Under the pieces are notes generated by a model. That model was not told the origin of the DNA, ran no database searches, and worked only from the letters and a program-made list of their open reading frames with translations. A program made the translations under genes and the position numbers. From positions 2,418,001 through 2,482,000 of the forward strand of contig NZ_JARNTX010000001.1 in NCBI RefSeq assembly GCF_029433095.1: a DNA stretch of 64,000 bases. The letters run 5' to 3'. This DNA is from Hymenobacter sp. YC55 (lineage in GTDB: Bacteria > Bacteroidota > Bacteroidia > Cytophagales > Hymenobacteraceae). Below are positions 32,832 to 44,201 of this stretch, one piece after another; position 1 is the first letter of the stretch; each line of letters begins with the position of its first letter.

Positions 32832-34328
32832 ATGCTAAGGATAGCTGTCTTGCTGGCACTTTTCTCGGCGTTCCTTGGCGAAACGCTCTGCGCGCCTTTG
32901 CGGGAATTCCGCCAACCCGAAGCAGCTGCCCCTAATGCCCTCACCCCGCGGCAAGCCCGCGCCTACGCCGAGGTGCTGAAAATGCGCCCCGAGGCCGCAC
33001 GCACCTTGCTGCAAGAAACGGTTGCCAACTCGGTCGGTACGCTCTTGGTCGAGGACTGCCTTAGCATCACAGAACTAATGGTTAGCCAGGACGCTAGCCA
33101 CTACGCTGCTACTATTGAGGCGCAGGACCAGCGGCTAGAAGCGCTGGAAAAGTCAAGAGAAACCGGAGCACTGCTACACTATACCCGAGCTGAAATTCAG
33201 CTGCATCAAGCGGCGGCGCAGGTAGCATTTGGGCACGAGGTGCAGGGTGCCTGGAACTTGCGGCAAGCCTACCAGCAGATGCAGGCCACGGTTAAACGCT
33301 ACCCCGCTTATCTGCCAGCACGCAAGACGCTAGGCATGATGCAGTTCTTTATTGGCTCGCTGCCGGAAGGGTACCGCTGGTTTCTAAAGCTGCTCGGGTT
33401 GCCTGGCAGCATCACAAGCGGACTCAGCAACCTGCGCGCCGCCGCCCATCAGCCCAACGATTTCCAAACGGAAGCTCAGATTATTCTGGCCTTGGTGGAG
33501 GAAACCTATTATAAAAAGCCCATTGAAGCGCTACAACTCGTTTCCCGCCTGAGTGGGCAACAACCCGACAACCTGCTATTCAACTACTTGCTGATCAGCC
33601 TCAACAAAAAACAGCACCGTACCGATGCGGCGCTGGCTGCTTACCGGGCCCACCCCGGGGGAGCCGGCTACGTACCGCTCCCTTATCTGCGCCACATGGC
33701 CGCCGACCTGCTGCTCTACCAAGGCCAGTACGCGGCATCGCGCCGCGAAAACGAGCTTTTCTTAAAGGAATTCCGAGGCGCACATTACCGCAAAGACGCC
33801 TATTTTAAACTTTACCTCGCCGCTTGGCTCTCCAATGACGGCCGCGCCGCCGACCAGTACCGTCGGCAGATTGATGCCGGGGGCCGCACGATAGTGGAAG
33901 AGGATACTTATGCCCAACGCTTCTACGACGACCAACAACCCTTAAACCGCCAACTTACGCGCGCCCGGCTACAAATCGATGGAGGTTATTATCGGGAGGC
34001 GCTGCTCACGCTGGCTGGGTTCCATACTACCACCGCTACTCCCCTGCGAGACCAGCTAGAAGCACCTTACCGCCGCGCCCGTGCCTGGCAGGGCCTTGGC
34101 CGCCTTGACTCGGCCCGCGTGTTTTTCAGCCGCACTATTGCGTTGGCGGGCAATGCCCCTTATTACTTCGCGCCACAATCCGCCTTGCAGCTTGGCTATT
34201 TGTATCAAGCAGAAGGACAAACCAACACGGCCAAAACTTACTTTCAAAAAGCGCTGAGCTACCCCAAGCACGAATACAAAAACAGCACCGACACCAAAGC
34301 CAAGTTGGCGTTGGCTGAATTGAAGTAA
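32832..34328 (+). CDS. Secreted tetratricopeptide-repeat-like protein
   Basis: A 498-residue protein. Possible starts are 32790 and 32832. The latter is preferred because a terminator ends at 32784, and because MLRIAVLLALFSAFLGETLCAP makes a clean signal peptide. The mature part is all-helical with TPR-like pairs, for example ARAYAEVLKMRPEAARTLLQ, GAWNLRQAYQQMQATVKRYPAYLPARKTLGMMQFFIG, DAYFKLYLAAWLSNDGRAADQYR and SALQLGYLYQAEGQTNTAKTYFQKALSYP. It probably acts as a periplasmic or outer-membrane scaffold. No enzyme motif is seen. It is a single gene. Confidence 0.8.
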   Translation: MLRIAVLLALFSAFLGETLCAPLREFRQPEAAAPNALTPRQARAYAEVLKMRPEAARTLLQETVANSVGTLLVEDCLSITELMVSQDASHYAATIEAQDQRLEALEKSRETGALLHYTRAEIQLHQAAAQVAFGHEVQGAWNLRQAYQQMQATVKRYPAYLPARKTLGMMQFFIGSLPEGYRWFLKLLGLPGSITSGLSNLRAAAHQPNDFQTEAQIILALVEETYYKKPIEALQLVSRLSGQQPDNLLFNYLLISLNKKQHRTDAALAAYRAHPGGAGYVPLPYLRHMAADLLLYQGQYAASRRENELFLKEFRGAHYRKDAYFKLYLAAWLSNDGRAADQYRRQIDAGGRTIVEEDTYAQRFYDDQQPLNRQLTRARLQIDGGYYREALLTLAGFHTTTATPLRDQLEAPYRRARAWQGLGRLDSARVFFSRTIALAGNAPYYFAPQSALQLGYLYQAEGQTNTAKTYFQKALSYPKHEYKNSTDTKAKLALAELK

Positions 34329-34468
34329 TCTGTCGTTTGTTCTTGCTTAGCCGCTGATTGTAATTCGTAGAAAGGTACCTGTATAGGTCAGCTTCCGAGT
34401 TGGCTTTCTAGACGTTGTTGCCTAAGGTCATTTGGCAACGCGCTAACCGCACGGGCTGCCTCACCTAG

Positions 34469-34476
34469 TATCTTCG
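34469..34476 (+). promoter_or_regulatory. Near-consensus -7 box (TATCTTCG) abutting pabB
   Basis: One mismatch to TAnnTTTG, with exactly 4 nt (CCCT) before the GTG start at 34481. Confidence 0.45.
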
Positions 34477-34480
34477 CCCT

Positions 34481-35752
34481 GTGTTATCTGTTCCGCTTAC
34501 CGACCTTCCCTCCGACTTCCGCACGCGTGCCTTGCATTGGGGCAGTGGCTTCACGCACTGCGCCTACTTCGAGCCCAACGACTTAGCTTATCCCGCCGGT
34601 GCCTTCGACCGACTGTTGGCAGTAGCCACGGAAGCCACCGCTACGCCTAGCACTCTGACGGAACTCCGAGAATGGCTGCGTCTTACTCCCGTTGCCGCGC
34701 CAGTTTGCGGCTTCGTTACCTACGACGTAAAAAACGAAGTGGAAGCCCTGACTAGCAATAACTTCGCGGGCTTGGACTGGCCCCATCTGCATTTCTTTCA
34801 ACCCGAAACCTGGTTGCACTGGCGCGCAGACTACGTAGAGATTCATGGGAATGCTACAGGGGTACTAGAAGCTATTTTAGCTACGCCAATTCCGTCTCCA
34901 GCGCCTGCCCAGGTACCTGCTCTGCGCCCACGGATGCCGAAACAGGAGTATTTGAAGGCTGTGGCGGCCATCCGGGAAGATATTTTGAATGGCGAGGTAT
35001 ACGAGTTGAATCTGTGCCAGGAGTTTTACGCCGAGCAAGTGCTATTGCATCCGGTTACCGTATTTCTCCAACTCAACGAGGCGTCACCCACGCCTTTTGC
35101 TGGCTTCTACCGTTGGCACGACCATTACCTGCTCTGCGCCTCGCCCGAGCGGTTTCTGGCTCATCATCCCCCGGCCCTTATTTCCCAACCCATCAAAGGC
35201 ACCATTCGGCGCGGCGCCACGCCCATCGAAGACGAACAACAACGCCTAACCCTGCTGCACGACGAAAAAGAGCGCGCCGAAAACCTGATGATAGTGGACT
35301 TGGTGCGCAACGACCTCGCCCGCGTTGCTAAAACGGGCACGGTACACGTACCCGAATTGTTTGGGCTTTACTCCTTCCGCCACGTGTGGCAAATGATATC
35401 GACGGTGCAAGCCGAGCTACAGACCGGTGCAGACCTGGTCGATGTACTGCTCGCCACCTTCCCGATGGGTTCCATGACTGGCGCACCAAAAATCCGGGCC
35501 ATGCAACTTATCGAGCACTACGAATACAGCCGACGCGGCCTCTACAGCGGCAGCATTGGCTATGTGTGGCCCACCGGTGAGTTCGAGTTCAACGTGGTTA
35601 TTCGCAGCCTGCAATACCGCGCCGATACGGGCTATTTAAGCTTCCAGGTCGGCTCCGCCATCACCTACGATTCTGTGCCGGAGCGCGAATACGAAGAGTG
35701 TCTTTTGAAAGCCCAGGCCATGCTAGAAGTGCTAGGAGTAACGAAAGTGTAG
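34481..35752 (+). CDS. pabB: Aminodeoxychorismate synthase component I
   Basis: A 423-residue chorismate-utilising enzyme that aminates chorismate to 4-amino-4-deoxychorismate for folate synthesis, working with a glutaminase subunit (PabA/TrpG) encoded elsewhere. Conserved pieces are FAGFYRWHDHYLLCASPERFL, QPIKGTIRRG, EKERAENLMIVDLVRNDLARV, FPMGSMTGAPKIRAMQLIE, RRGLYSGSIGYV and SAITYDSVPEREYEEC. PIKGT is the signature in this class, and no glutaminase domain is fused. The GTG start directly follows a promoter box. No pabC is adjacent. Confidence 0.93.
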   Translation: MLSVPLTDLPSDFRTRALHWGSGFTHCAYFEPNDLAYPAGAFDRLLAVATEATATPSTLTELREWLRLTPVAAPVCGFVTYDVKNEVEALTSNNFAGLDWPHLHFFQPETWLHWRADYVEIHGNATGVLEAILATPIPSPAPAQVPALRPRMPKQEYLKAVAAIREDILNGEVYELNLCQEFYAEQVLLHPVTVFLQLNEASPTPFAGFYRWHDHYLLCASPERFLAHHPPALISQPIKGTIRRGATPIEDEQQRLTLLHDEKERAENLMIVDLVRNDLARVAKTGTVHVPELFGLYSFRHVWQMISTVQAELQTGADLVDVLLATFPMGSMTGAPKIRAMQLIEHYEYSRRGLYSGSIGYVWPTGEFEFNVVIRSLQYRADTGYLSFQVGSAITYDSVPEREYEECLLKAQAMLEVLGVTKV

Positions 35753-35874
35753 GACAAGAGCTAGTGGTTTAAACGTTTTAGACACACATTCAGAGCCTTA
35801 AGTGCTTGCCTCTCTACTCCGTAATTTCAGTAGCTCCTCCGTCTGCCATTCTGTCATTTTCATCCCAAAACAGC

Positions 35875-35882
35875 TACCTTTG
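35875..35882 (+). promoter_or_regulatory. -7 box (TACCTTTG) before miaB
   Basis: Exact TAnnTTTG, 40 nt before the ATG at 35923. It also rules out the upstream in-frame start at 35806. Confidence 0.6.
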
Positions 35883-35922
35883 CCGTTCTCCCGAACGTGA
35901 AGACGACGCCGCGACGAATATT

Positions 35923-37377
35923 ATGTCTCAACCGCTGATTACTTTAGATTTCCTCGATACCCTGCCTACTCCCACCCCGGACGCTACCACGCACGAGGAT
36001 AGCCCATCGGGTGCCGTACGCGTGAGCCCGGCCACCGAAACGGGCCGCAAACGCAAGCTCTATATCGAGAGCTACGGTTGCCAAATGAATTTTTCCGACT
36101 CTGAAATCGTGTCCAGCATCTTGTTTGAAGAGGGCTTCGATACGACCGAGCAACTGGAAGGTGCTGATTTGGTACTACTTAATACCTGCTCGATTCGTGA
36201 GAAGGCCGAACAGACCGTACGCATGCGCCTCTCCCAAATCAATGGGCACAAGAAGCGCAACCCCGGCTTGCTGGTAGGCGTGCTTGGTTGCATGGCCGAG
36301 CGCCTAAAAAGCAAGTTCCTGGAAGAGGAGAAGCTGGTAGACCTAGTAGTCGGCCCCGACGCCTACCGCGACTTGCCGCAGCTTATTCAGCAAGTAGACG
36401 GTGGCCAAAAAGCTGTGAACGTGCTGCTGAGCCGTGAAGAAACGTACGCGGACATCACGCCGGTACGTCTCAATTCCAACGGCATCACGGCCTTCATCAG
36501 CATCATGCGCGGCTGCGACAACATGTGTTCGTTCTGCGTGGTACCCTTCACGCGGGGCCGCGAGCGAAGCCGTGACGCGCACAGCATCATCCGGGAAGCG
36601 CAGGACTTAGTGTCCGCTGGCTATAAAGAAGTTACGCTCTTAGGTCAGAACGTAGATTCCTATAAGTGGGACTCGGAAGATGGTACCGAGCACGTCAACT
36701 TCGCGCAGTTGCTGGAGCGTGTGGCGTTGGTTAGCCCTGAGTTGCGGGTGCGCTTCTCCACCTCGCACCCCAAAGACATCACCGACGAGGTGCTGCACAC
36801 CATGGCGCGCCACGACAACATCTGCAAATACATTCACCTGCCCGCTCAAAGCGGCAACTCCCGGGTGCTGGCTCTCATGAACCGCACCTACGACCGGCCT
36901 TGGTACGAGGACCGGGTACGTGCCATCCGCCGCATCTTGGGTGAAGACTGCGCTATTTCCACCGACATGATTTCGGGCTTCTGCTCGGAAACCGAGGAGG
37001 AGCACCAGGACACCCTGAGTCTCATGGAGTTCGTGCACTACGACATGGCCTATATGTTCTTCTACTCCGAGCGACCCGGCACGCTAGCCGCCCGTAAGTT
37101 GGAAGACGATGTGCCGCTGCCAGTCAAAAAGCGCCGCCTCCAAGAAGTAATCGACTTGCAGCAGCAGCACAGCCGCCTGCGCAACCAACTGGCAGTAGGC
37201 AAGGTGCATCGGGTGCTGGTGGAGAACTTCTCGAAACGCAGCCAGGAGCACCTAAGCGGCCGCAACAGCCAGAACCAAGTGGTCATCTTCCCTAAGAAGC
37301 ACTACCAAAAAGGCGACTACGTGGATGTGCTTGTGCATAGCTGCTCGGCCAGTACGCTCTTAGGCGAAGCCGTGTAA
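35923..37377 (+). CDS. miaB: tRNA-2-methylthio-N6-dimethylallyladenosine synthase MiaB
   Basis: A 484-residue radical-SAM methylthiotransferase that converts i6A37 to ms2i6A37 in tRNAs reading UNN codons. An unconserved tail (about 1-40) precedes the UPF0004 domain with [20 protein letters not shown] and GCMAERLK. The radical SAM motif is [22 protein letters not shown], followed by [17 protein letters not shown] and [16 protein letters not shown]. The TRAM domain is at the C-terminus ([12 protein letters not shown]). GCQMN and TRGRERSR are MiaB-specific. It stands just before the sigma-54 activator/lptE/secG/groESL block, as in related genomes. Confidence 0.96.
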   Translation: MSQPLITLDFLDTLPTPTPDATTHEDSPSGAVRVSPATETGRKRKLYIESYGCQMNFSDSEIVSSILFEEGFDTTEQLEGADLVLLNTCSIREKAEQTVRMRLSQINGHKKRNPGLLVGVLGCMAERLKSKFLEEEKLVDLVVGPDAYRDLPQLIQQVDGGQKAVNVLLSREETYADITPVRLNSNGITAFISIMRGCDNMCSFCVVPFTRGRERSRDAHSIIREAQDLVSAGYKEVTLLGQNVDSYKWDSEDGTEHVNFAQLLERVALVSPELRVRFSTSHPKDITDEVLHTMARHDNICKYIHLPAQSGNSRVLALMNRTYDRPWYEDRVRAIRRILGEDCAISTDMISGFCSETEEEHQDTLSLMEFVHYDMAYMFFYSERPGTLAARKLEDDVPLPVKKRRLQEVIDLQQQHSRLRNQLAVGKVHRVLVENFSKRSQEHLSGRNSQNQVVIFPKKHYQKGDYVDVLVHSCSASTLLGEAV

Positions 37378-37459
37378 CTTGATTCTCTATACGCTCGGTA
37401 CCAGCCTTCTACAACAGCTGCTATTGAGGTCTCACCATTAAGAACAGGGGTTTGCTTCT

Positions 37460-37756
37460 ATGAGCTATCAGCTTCTTACTATTGAAGCTGAGTTGCGCAC
37501 AACGCTTGATCAGCTACAGAGCTTTCTAGGTGTCGCTTTTAGTTATCGTGAAATCGAGCGGGTGTTTACCGATGCTGCGCACAACCAAGTCTCTGAGAAA
37601 GCTTACTTGTTCTATTCCAGCCGTAGCATATTCCTGCAAAATTGGTCTGTAGAAGGACTTGTAGAAGAATATGAGCCAGAAATCTTATTGTTGACGTGCC
37701 GAGGAAGACGTTGTAAATCAGTGAAATTTGGCAACTTCTTTATTGATCGTTGGTAG
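37460..37756 (+). CDS. Small hypothetical protein
   Basis: A 98-residue protein, MSYQLLTIEAELRTTLDQLQSFLG at the start and SVKFGNFFIDRW at the end. It has mixed charge, no membrane segment and no recognisable motif. A TTTG-containing stretch ends 6 nt before the ATG, but it is not a proper -7 box. The codon use is more AT-rich than neighbours. It may be a lineage-specific gene or a chance frame. A weak palindrome (AGCCCAATGGGCT) follows the stop. Confidence 0.45.
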   Translation: MSYQLLTIEAELRTTLDQLQSFLGVAFSYREIERVFTDAAHNQVSEKAYLFYSSRSIFLQNWSVEGLVEEYEPEILLLTCRGRRCKSVKFGNFFIDRW

Positions 37757-37838
37757 TTGTAAAAAGCCCAATGGGCTACCTACTATAAAATAAACTACCC
37801 TAGTTTTTCGTCTTCCTCACGAAAACCAACTTCCGACT

Positions 37839-39158
37839 TTGACACCTTCAGAAATACAAAGCATAAAGCAGCGTTTCGGCATTATTGGCAACGCACCTAC
37901 GCTGAACTACGCCATCCAAGTGGCAGTTCAGGTGGCGCCTACCGATATGACGGTGCTGATTACCGGTGAGAGTGGCTCTGGTAAGGAGTCGTTTTCCAAG
38001 ATCATTCATGCCTTGTCGCCGCGCAAGCACGGGCAGTTTATTGCTATCAACTGCGGCGCCATTCCCGAGGGAACAATCGACTCCGAGTTGTTTGGCCACG
38101 AGAAAGGTTCGTTTACGGGCGCCCAAGAAGCGCGCAAAGGCTACTTCGAGGTAACCAACGGCGGTACCATCTTCCTCGACGAAATTGGGGAGATGCCGCT
38201 TGGCACGCAGGCGCGCTTGCTCCGCGTACTCGAGAACGGCGAATTTATTCGCGTTGGCTCCAGCAAAGTGCAGAAAACCGACGTGCGCGTAGTGGCAGCC
38301 ACCAACGTGAATTTGCTGGACGCTGTGCGCGAAGGGCGCTTTCGCGAAGACCTATACTACCGTCTGAACACGGTACCAATCATTGTTCCACCGTTGCGTG
38401 AACGAGGCGATGACATCTACTTACTGTTCAGAAAGTTCGCTACGGATTTTGCCGACCGTTACCGGGTAAAGCCAGTGTCGTTGACGCCGGATGCTGTGCA
38501 GGATTTGCAGCGGTTTCGGTTCCCCGGCAATATTCGCCAGCTCAAGAATGTGGCCGAGCAAATGTCGGTGCTGGAGACGGACCGGGAGGTGGACGCCCGG
38601 CGCTTACGTCAGTACCTGCCCGCCGACCAAAGCAGCCGCCTACCCATGCTGCTGCACGCCGCTGGCGCGGCAACCGATGGAGCGGGTAATACTTATTCGG
38701 AGCGGGACTTGCTCTACAAGGTGCTCTTCGATATGCGGCGCGATATGACCGACCTCAAAAAGTTGGTGCTAGATATGGCCGCCGGCCAGCGTCCGCAGGA
38801 AGCGCAGGAAATGCTGCGTCAGAACAGCCACCTGTTCACCAACCTCGCTCCCGCTCCTTACGACGCCGGCCCGCGTCCGCTCCGGCAGCCCTCACCCGAT
38901 GGTGCACCAACCGAATACATTCTGGCGCCCAACAATGTAGACGACGCCACCGACTATGAGGAAGAAGCCCATCGGGTTGAAGATATTCCGCACGAAACCG
39001 AGGAGGAAACCCTTTCGCTGGAAGCCAAGGAGAAGGAAATGATTATGAAGGCGCTGAAAAAGCACCACAACAAACGCAAGTACGCCGCCCACGACCTCGG
39101 CATTTCCGAACGCACACTTTACCGCAAACTCAAGCAATATGACCTGGAACAAGCGTAA
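37839..39158 (+). CDS. Sigma-54-dependent transcriptional activator without a sensor domain
   Basis: A 439-residue AAA+ enhancer-binding protein. The start appears to be the TTG at 37839. Walker A is GESGSGKE (43-50), the sigma-54 contact loop is GSFTGA (90-95, canonical GAFTGA with Ala to Ser), and Walker B is IFLDEIGE (111-118). The arginine-finger region includes FREDLYYRLN. A variable linker (about 255-390) contains an acidic patch, and the Fis-type HTH lies at about 395-435 (ALKKHHNKRKYAAHDLGISERTLYRKLKQYDL). There is no receiver, GAF or PAS domain, so it may be constitutive or controlled by a partner. It overlaps lptE by 20 nt. Confidence 0.93.
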   Translation: MTPSEIQSIKQRFGIIGNAPTLNYAIQVAVQVAPTDMTVLITGESGSGKESFSKIIHALSPRKHGQFIAINCGAIPEGTIDSELFGHEKGSFTGAQEARKGYFEVTNGGTIFLDEIGEMPLGTQARLLRVLENGEFIRVGSSKVQKTDVRVVAATNVNLLDAVREGRFREDLYYRLNTVPIIVPPLRERGDDIYLLFRKFATDFADRYRVKPVSLTPDAVQDLQRFRFPGNIRQLKNVAEQMSVLETDREVDARRLRQYLPADQSSRLPMLLHAAGAATDGAGNTYSERDLLYKVLFDMRRDMTDLKKLVLDMAAGQRPQEAQEMLRQNSHLFTNLAPAPYDAGPRPLRQPSPDGAPTEYILAPNNVDDATDYEEEAHRVEDIPHETEEETLSLEAKEKEMIMKALKKHHNKRKYAAHDLGISERTLYRKLKQYDLEQA

Positions 39159-39690
39159 TTGGCTGGCATCCCCATTGATTTGGATGCTAAGTTGCTCGCT
39201 GATTCTCACCCTGGCCCTGGCTGGCTGTTCCGTTTACTCGTTTAGTGGCACCAACATTGATCCGGCCGTAAAGACCATTTCTATTGCCACTTTTCAGAAC
39301 ACATCGAATAACGGTCCTTCCTATCTACCCCAACGATTTACGGAGGACTTCAAAGACTACTTCCAGCGCAATACTACCATCAAGCAGGTACCTCGTGACG
39401 GGGACTTACAGTTTGAAGGCGAGATAATTGCTTTTGATTATGCGCCTGCAGCAATTCAACAGCAGAACGGCCAGGATCAAGCGGGTGTGAACCGTCTCAC
39501 GATGCAGGTGCGCATCAAATTCACGAACACCAAAGACCCTACGCAGGACTTCGAGCAAACTTTCCAGAGCAACCGCGACTTTCCGGCCACGCAGGATATT
39601 GCGCGCATCAACAATGACCCAACTGCAGTGCGTACTATTACGCAAAACATCATCACAGACGCCTTCAATAAGTCGGTGGCCAACTGGTAA
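39139..39690 (+). CDS. lptE: LPS assembly lipoprotein LptE
   Basis: A 183-residue lipoprotein with lipobox LALAGC (Cys30). It contains the LptE-like TISIATFQNTSNNGPSYLPQRFTEDFKDYFQRNT and LQFEGEIIAFDYAPA. The C-terminus is IARINNDPTAVRTITQNIITDAFNKSVANW. It should plug the LptD barrel at the outer membrane for lipopolysaccharide export. It begins inside the sigma-54 activator gene. This order is typical for the phylum, which supports the LptE call despite low sequence conservation. Confidence 0.88.
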   Translation: MTWNKRNWLASPLIWMLSCSLILTLALAGCSVYSFSGTNIDPAVKTISIATFQNTSNNGPSYLPQRFTEDFKDYFQRNTTIKQVPRDGDLQFEGEIIAFDYAPAAIQQQNGQDQAGVNRLTMQVRIKFTNTKDPTQDFEQTFQSNRDFPATQDIARINNDPTAVRTITQNIITDAFNKSVANW

Positions 39691-39826
39691 GGCAACGGCC
39701 GAGTGACTTAAATGCCGTATTCTTGCCAATTGAAACCTTCGCGCTATGCGCGTTTAAATTCATGAATTACTAACTACAATCTGGTAGTCAGTAATTTATC
39801 TATTAACCCATTCAGCCCTCTATTCT

Positions 39827-41290
39827 ATGACCCGCGCGTCGCTGTTGCACATTCTCAACCACGTGGGGAGCATTTCAGAAGCTGAAATACGAGAACTGGA
39901 GCAACTGGCGACTGCTTTTCCTTACTGCCAAACAGCTCATGTGCTGCTAGCCAAAGCTGCCCACGATCAAGGCAGTATGTTAGCCAGCCAACGCCTACGC
40001 CGAGCGGCCACCTATGCTGCCGACCGGCAACTGCTGCGGCAGTTGCTCGAACAGCCCGCTCCCGAAACCACTACCATCGAGTTTTCCGCACCGAAAGAGC
40101 TACCGGCATCGCCTGAAGCTAGTTTGCCAGCCTCAACTGCTAGTGCAAGCAGTTCCACTGCCTTTATTCAATCTCTAGTTACGGAAGACGTTCAGCCGCT
40201 GGAACTTCAGGAGGAAGAAGCCACTACGGCAGTGGAAGAAATTGTGGCTGAAACTCCAGAAGCTTCAGAGCCGGAGCCCCTACCTGCATTCGATTCAGTT
40301 ACTACCGACTCGGAAACAGACAGCCAAGAGCCAATAGCTTCAGAACAAGCCCCCAATGAGCAGGCGGAGGAAAAGTTAGAAGAACCCCATAGCCCAGACA
40401 CGACCGAATCGCTGGCTTCAGTTGAAACACCGGAGGAAGTTGCCGAAGCTCCTGAAGAAAGCATCGAAGCTCTGCCTGTTTCGTCACTAGACCCAGAAAC
40501 CGAAGCAACTGACTCAGAACCTACTGAGCCTCCGCTTCCGACCCTTGAAGAAGGTCCGGACAGCCTGTCCATTGACCCAGATACTTCCCTCATTGGGGAC
40601 GTTGCAACTATTTCCGACGCAGAGTCGGATGAGGTACTGCCAGCGGTGGCTCCGCCTATTCGGCCGCCAGTTGAAGTGGGCAGTTCTCGCTTCGAGTTCG
40701 GGCTGAGTGAGCCCAACAAGCTGCCTGTTCCGATTTTGTATCAACTGCCAGGCCTTGATGACGAGGAAGAGGCCACCGAAGAAACAGAAGATTATGCTCT
40801 GTTTCCGCCGGCGGCAACTACGGCTCTCGCTCCTCCTTTCCGAGCTGATACTGATTTAGCCTATAGCATGCTTGAGGGCGGCAGCCGTTTTGGCTATGCA
40901 ATACAACTGCGAGACGACGAGTTGACGCAGCCGCTGCCAGCTACCGAATTTTTTCCGCCTGACGTCCTGCTACACGCGCATGCTGCCAGCACTAGCCAAC
41001 CCGGCTCTATACCTGCACCCTCGTCCTTCGATTTGATTAATCGATTTTTGAAGGTGCAGCCCCGCCTGAAAGTACCGGGAGTACTACCCACCATCAATGA
41101 GCAGACGGATTTAGCAGCACGCAGCACGCATGCGCCGCCCGCTTTAGCATCTGAAAGCCTCGCCAAAATCCTGATCAAACAAGGTAAAACAGAGCGGGCT
41201 ATCGAAATATATGAACAGCTTATGGTGCGTCAGCCGGAAAAAAGCGCGTACTTTGCCGACCAAATTCAACAACTGAAATCTTCCGAGTAG
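39827..41290 (+). CDS. TPR-like protein with long acidic low-complexity centre
   Basis: A 487-residue cytoplasmic protein. The N-terminal 90 residues are helical and conserved-looking (LLHILNHVGSISEAEIRELEQLATAFPYCQTAHVLLAKAAHDQ, then LRRAATYAADRQLL). Residues 90-280 are very rich in Glu, Pro, Ser and Thr and probably disordered. The C-terminus has DLINRFLKVQPRLKVPG and a final TPR-like unit (LAKILIKQGKTERAIEIYEQLMVRQPEKSAYFADQIQQL). The protein is a regular member of the lptE-secG neighbourhood in this phylum, but its role is unknown. Its stop codon is directly followed by the secG ATG. Confidence 0.8.
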   Translation: MTRASLLHILNHVGSISEAEIRELEQLATAFPYCQTAHVLLAKAAHDQGSMLASQRLRRAATYAADRQLLRQLLEQPAPETTTIEFSAPKELPASPEASLPASTASASSSTAFIQSLVTEDVQPLELQEEEATTAVEEIVAETPEASEPEPLPAFDSVTTDSETDSQEPIASEQAPNEQAEEKLEEPHSPDTTESLASVETPEEVAEAPEESIEALPVSSLDPETEATDSEPTEPPLPTLEEGPDSLSIDPDTSLIGDVATISDAESDEVLPAVAPPIRPPVEVGSSRFEFGLSEPNKLPVPILYQLPGLDDEEEATEETEDYALFPPAATTALAPPFRADTDLAYSMLEGGSRFGYAIQLRDDELTQPLPATEFFPPDVLLHAHAASTSQPGSIPAPSSFDLINRFLKVQPRLKVPGVLPTINEQTDLAARSTHAPPALASESLAKILIKQGKTERAIEIYEQLMVRQPEKSAYFADQIQQLKSSE

Positions 41291-41704
41291 ATGTACGCTG
41301 CACTCATTGTTATTATTCTTATCGTCTGCTTCTTTCTGGCCATTGTAGTGCTGGCTCAGAATCCGAAAGGCGGTGGCCTGTCAAGCCAGTTCGGCTCGGG
41401 CGGCGCTGCCAACCTAATGGGCGTAAAACGTACCGGCGATTTGCTGGAGCGCTTGACCTGGGGCTTCGCTATTGGCCTTATGGTCCTGACGCTCGGCACG
41501 CACGTACTTAGCGGCACTTCCGCTGGTGCAGGCCCAGTACGGAGCGTTAACCAACGCAAGGCGCTTGAAACTCGTTTGCCCGCAACTCCTGCACCTGCAG
41601 TTCCGGGTGCCGCAGCTCCTGGTGGCGCGGCAGCTCCAGGCGGCGCTACTGCTCCTGCCACAACGCCGCCTTCTTCGGCACCTGCTACTACGCCAGCGCA
41701 GTAG
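41291..41704 (+). CDS. secG: Preprotein translocase subunit SecG
   Basis: A 137-residue protein with two membrane helices (about 3-23 and 53-73) flanking the conserved cytoplasmic loop AQNPKGGGLSSQFGSGGAANLMGVKRTGDLLER. The family is 70-110 residues in most bacteria. The extra length here is a Pro/Ala/Gly-rich tail (about 95-137), common in this phylum. SecG assists SecYEG during protein export. It abuts the previous gene without a gap and is closed by a terminator. Confidence 0.95.
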   Translation: MYAALIVIILIVCFFLAIVVLAQNPKGGGLSSQFGSGGAANLMGVKRTGDLLERLTWGFAIGLMVLTLGTHVLSGTSAGAGPVRSVNQRKALETRLPATPAPAVPGAAAPGGAAAPGGATAPATTPPSSAPATTPAQ

Positions 41705-41725
41705 TACTTCTATAGCTACCTATTT

Positions 41726-41761
41726 AAAAAGGGAGCTTTCCATACGGAGAGCTCCCTTTTT
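41726..41761 (+). terminator. Terminator after secG
   Basis: A 12-bp perfect stem (AAAAAGGGAGCT with AGCTCCCTTTTT) and 12-nt loop, ending in a T-run. It separates groES from the upstream operon. Confidence 0.85.
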
Positions 41762-41978
41762 TGTGGCCTTCAAGGAGAGTAATGACTCACCTACGTCAGT
41801 TCTGCCAAGTAAATTTTGGCGGAGCTGCGCTGTCAGGTGTGGCAGGCTTTGCAGCGAATGCTGACGCATTGCGCCTTTTTAGTGTTCATTCTGTCAGGTT
41901 TCGGTGGGCTGGCATAAGAAGTGAGGGGAGGCGGGCACCACCTTGTTTCAAGTAAACCTTTCAACCAAAACGTACAAT

Positions 41979-43953
<1,975 letters not shown>

Positions 43954-43978
43954 GTCGAGCCGCTAGCTACTAGCTCAC

Positions 43979-44016
43979 AAAAAAGCCCCGCTGGATTTGT
44001 CCGGCGGGGCTTTTTT
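43979..44016 (+). terminator. Terminator after groEL
   Basis: A 13-bp perfect stem (AAAAAAGCCCCGC with its complement) and 12-nt loop, ending in six Ts. Confidence 0.9.
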
Positions 44017-44143
44017 GTGCAGTTATAGTGCCCTACTTTCCTGTTGTGGCGTCCCTATCGTAGCATCTCACCTACACCGGCCTAGCTTGCTATAGAAAAG
44101 GCAGCACTCACGCCAACAACGCTTGTCTTTTGTCCTGACAAAA

Positions 44144-44174
44144 CAATGCCCGATCTGCAACAGACCGGGCATTG
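44144..44174 (-). terminator. Terminator after the POT transporter gene
   Basis: A 14-nt stem with one mismatch (CAATGCCCGATCTG with 44161-44174) and a 3-nt loop, followed on the minus strand by TTTTGT. Confidence 0.7.
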
Positions 44175-44201
44175 ACAATGAAGCTATCGGGCTTGACTTA
44201 G

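Noticed and set aside
40207..40719. 170-residue Ser/Gly-rich minus-strand frame
   Set aside because: It is the complement of the acidic low-complexity part of the TPR-like gene.
41762..41978. CIRCE heat-shock element before groES
   Set aside because: Looked for TTAGCACTC-N9-GAGTGCTAA and found no match, only the CTGTCAGGT repeats.
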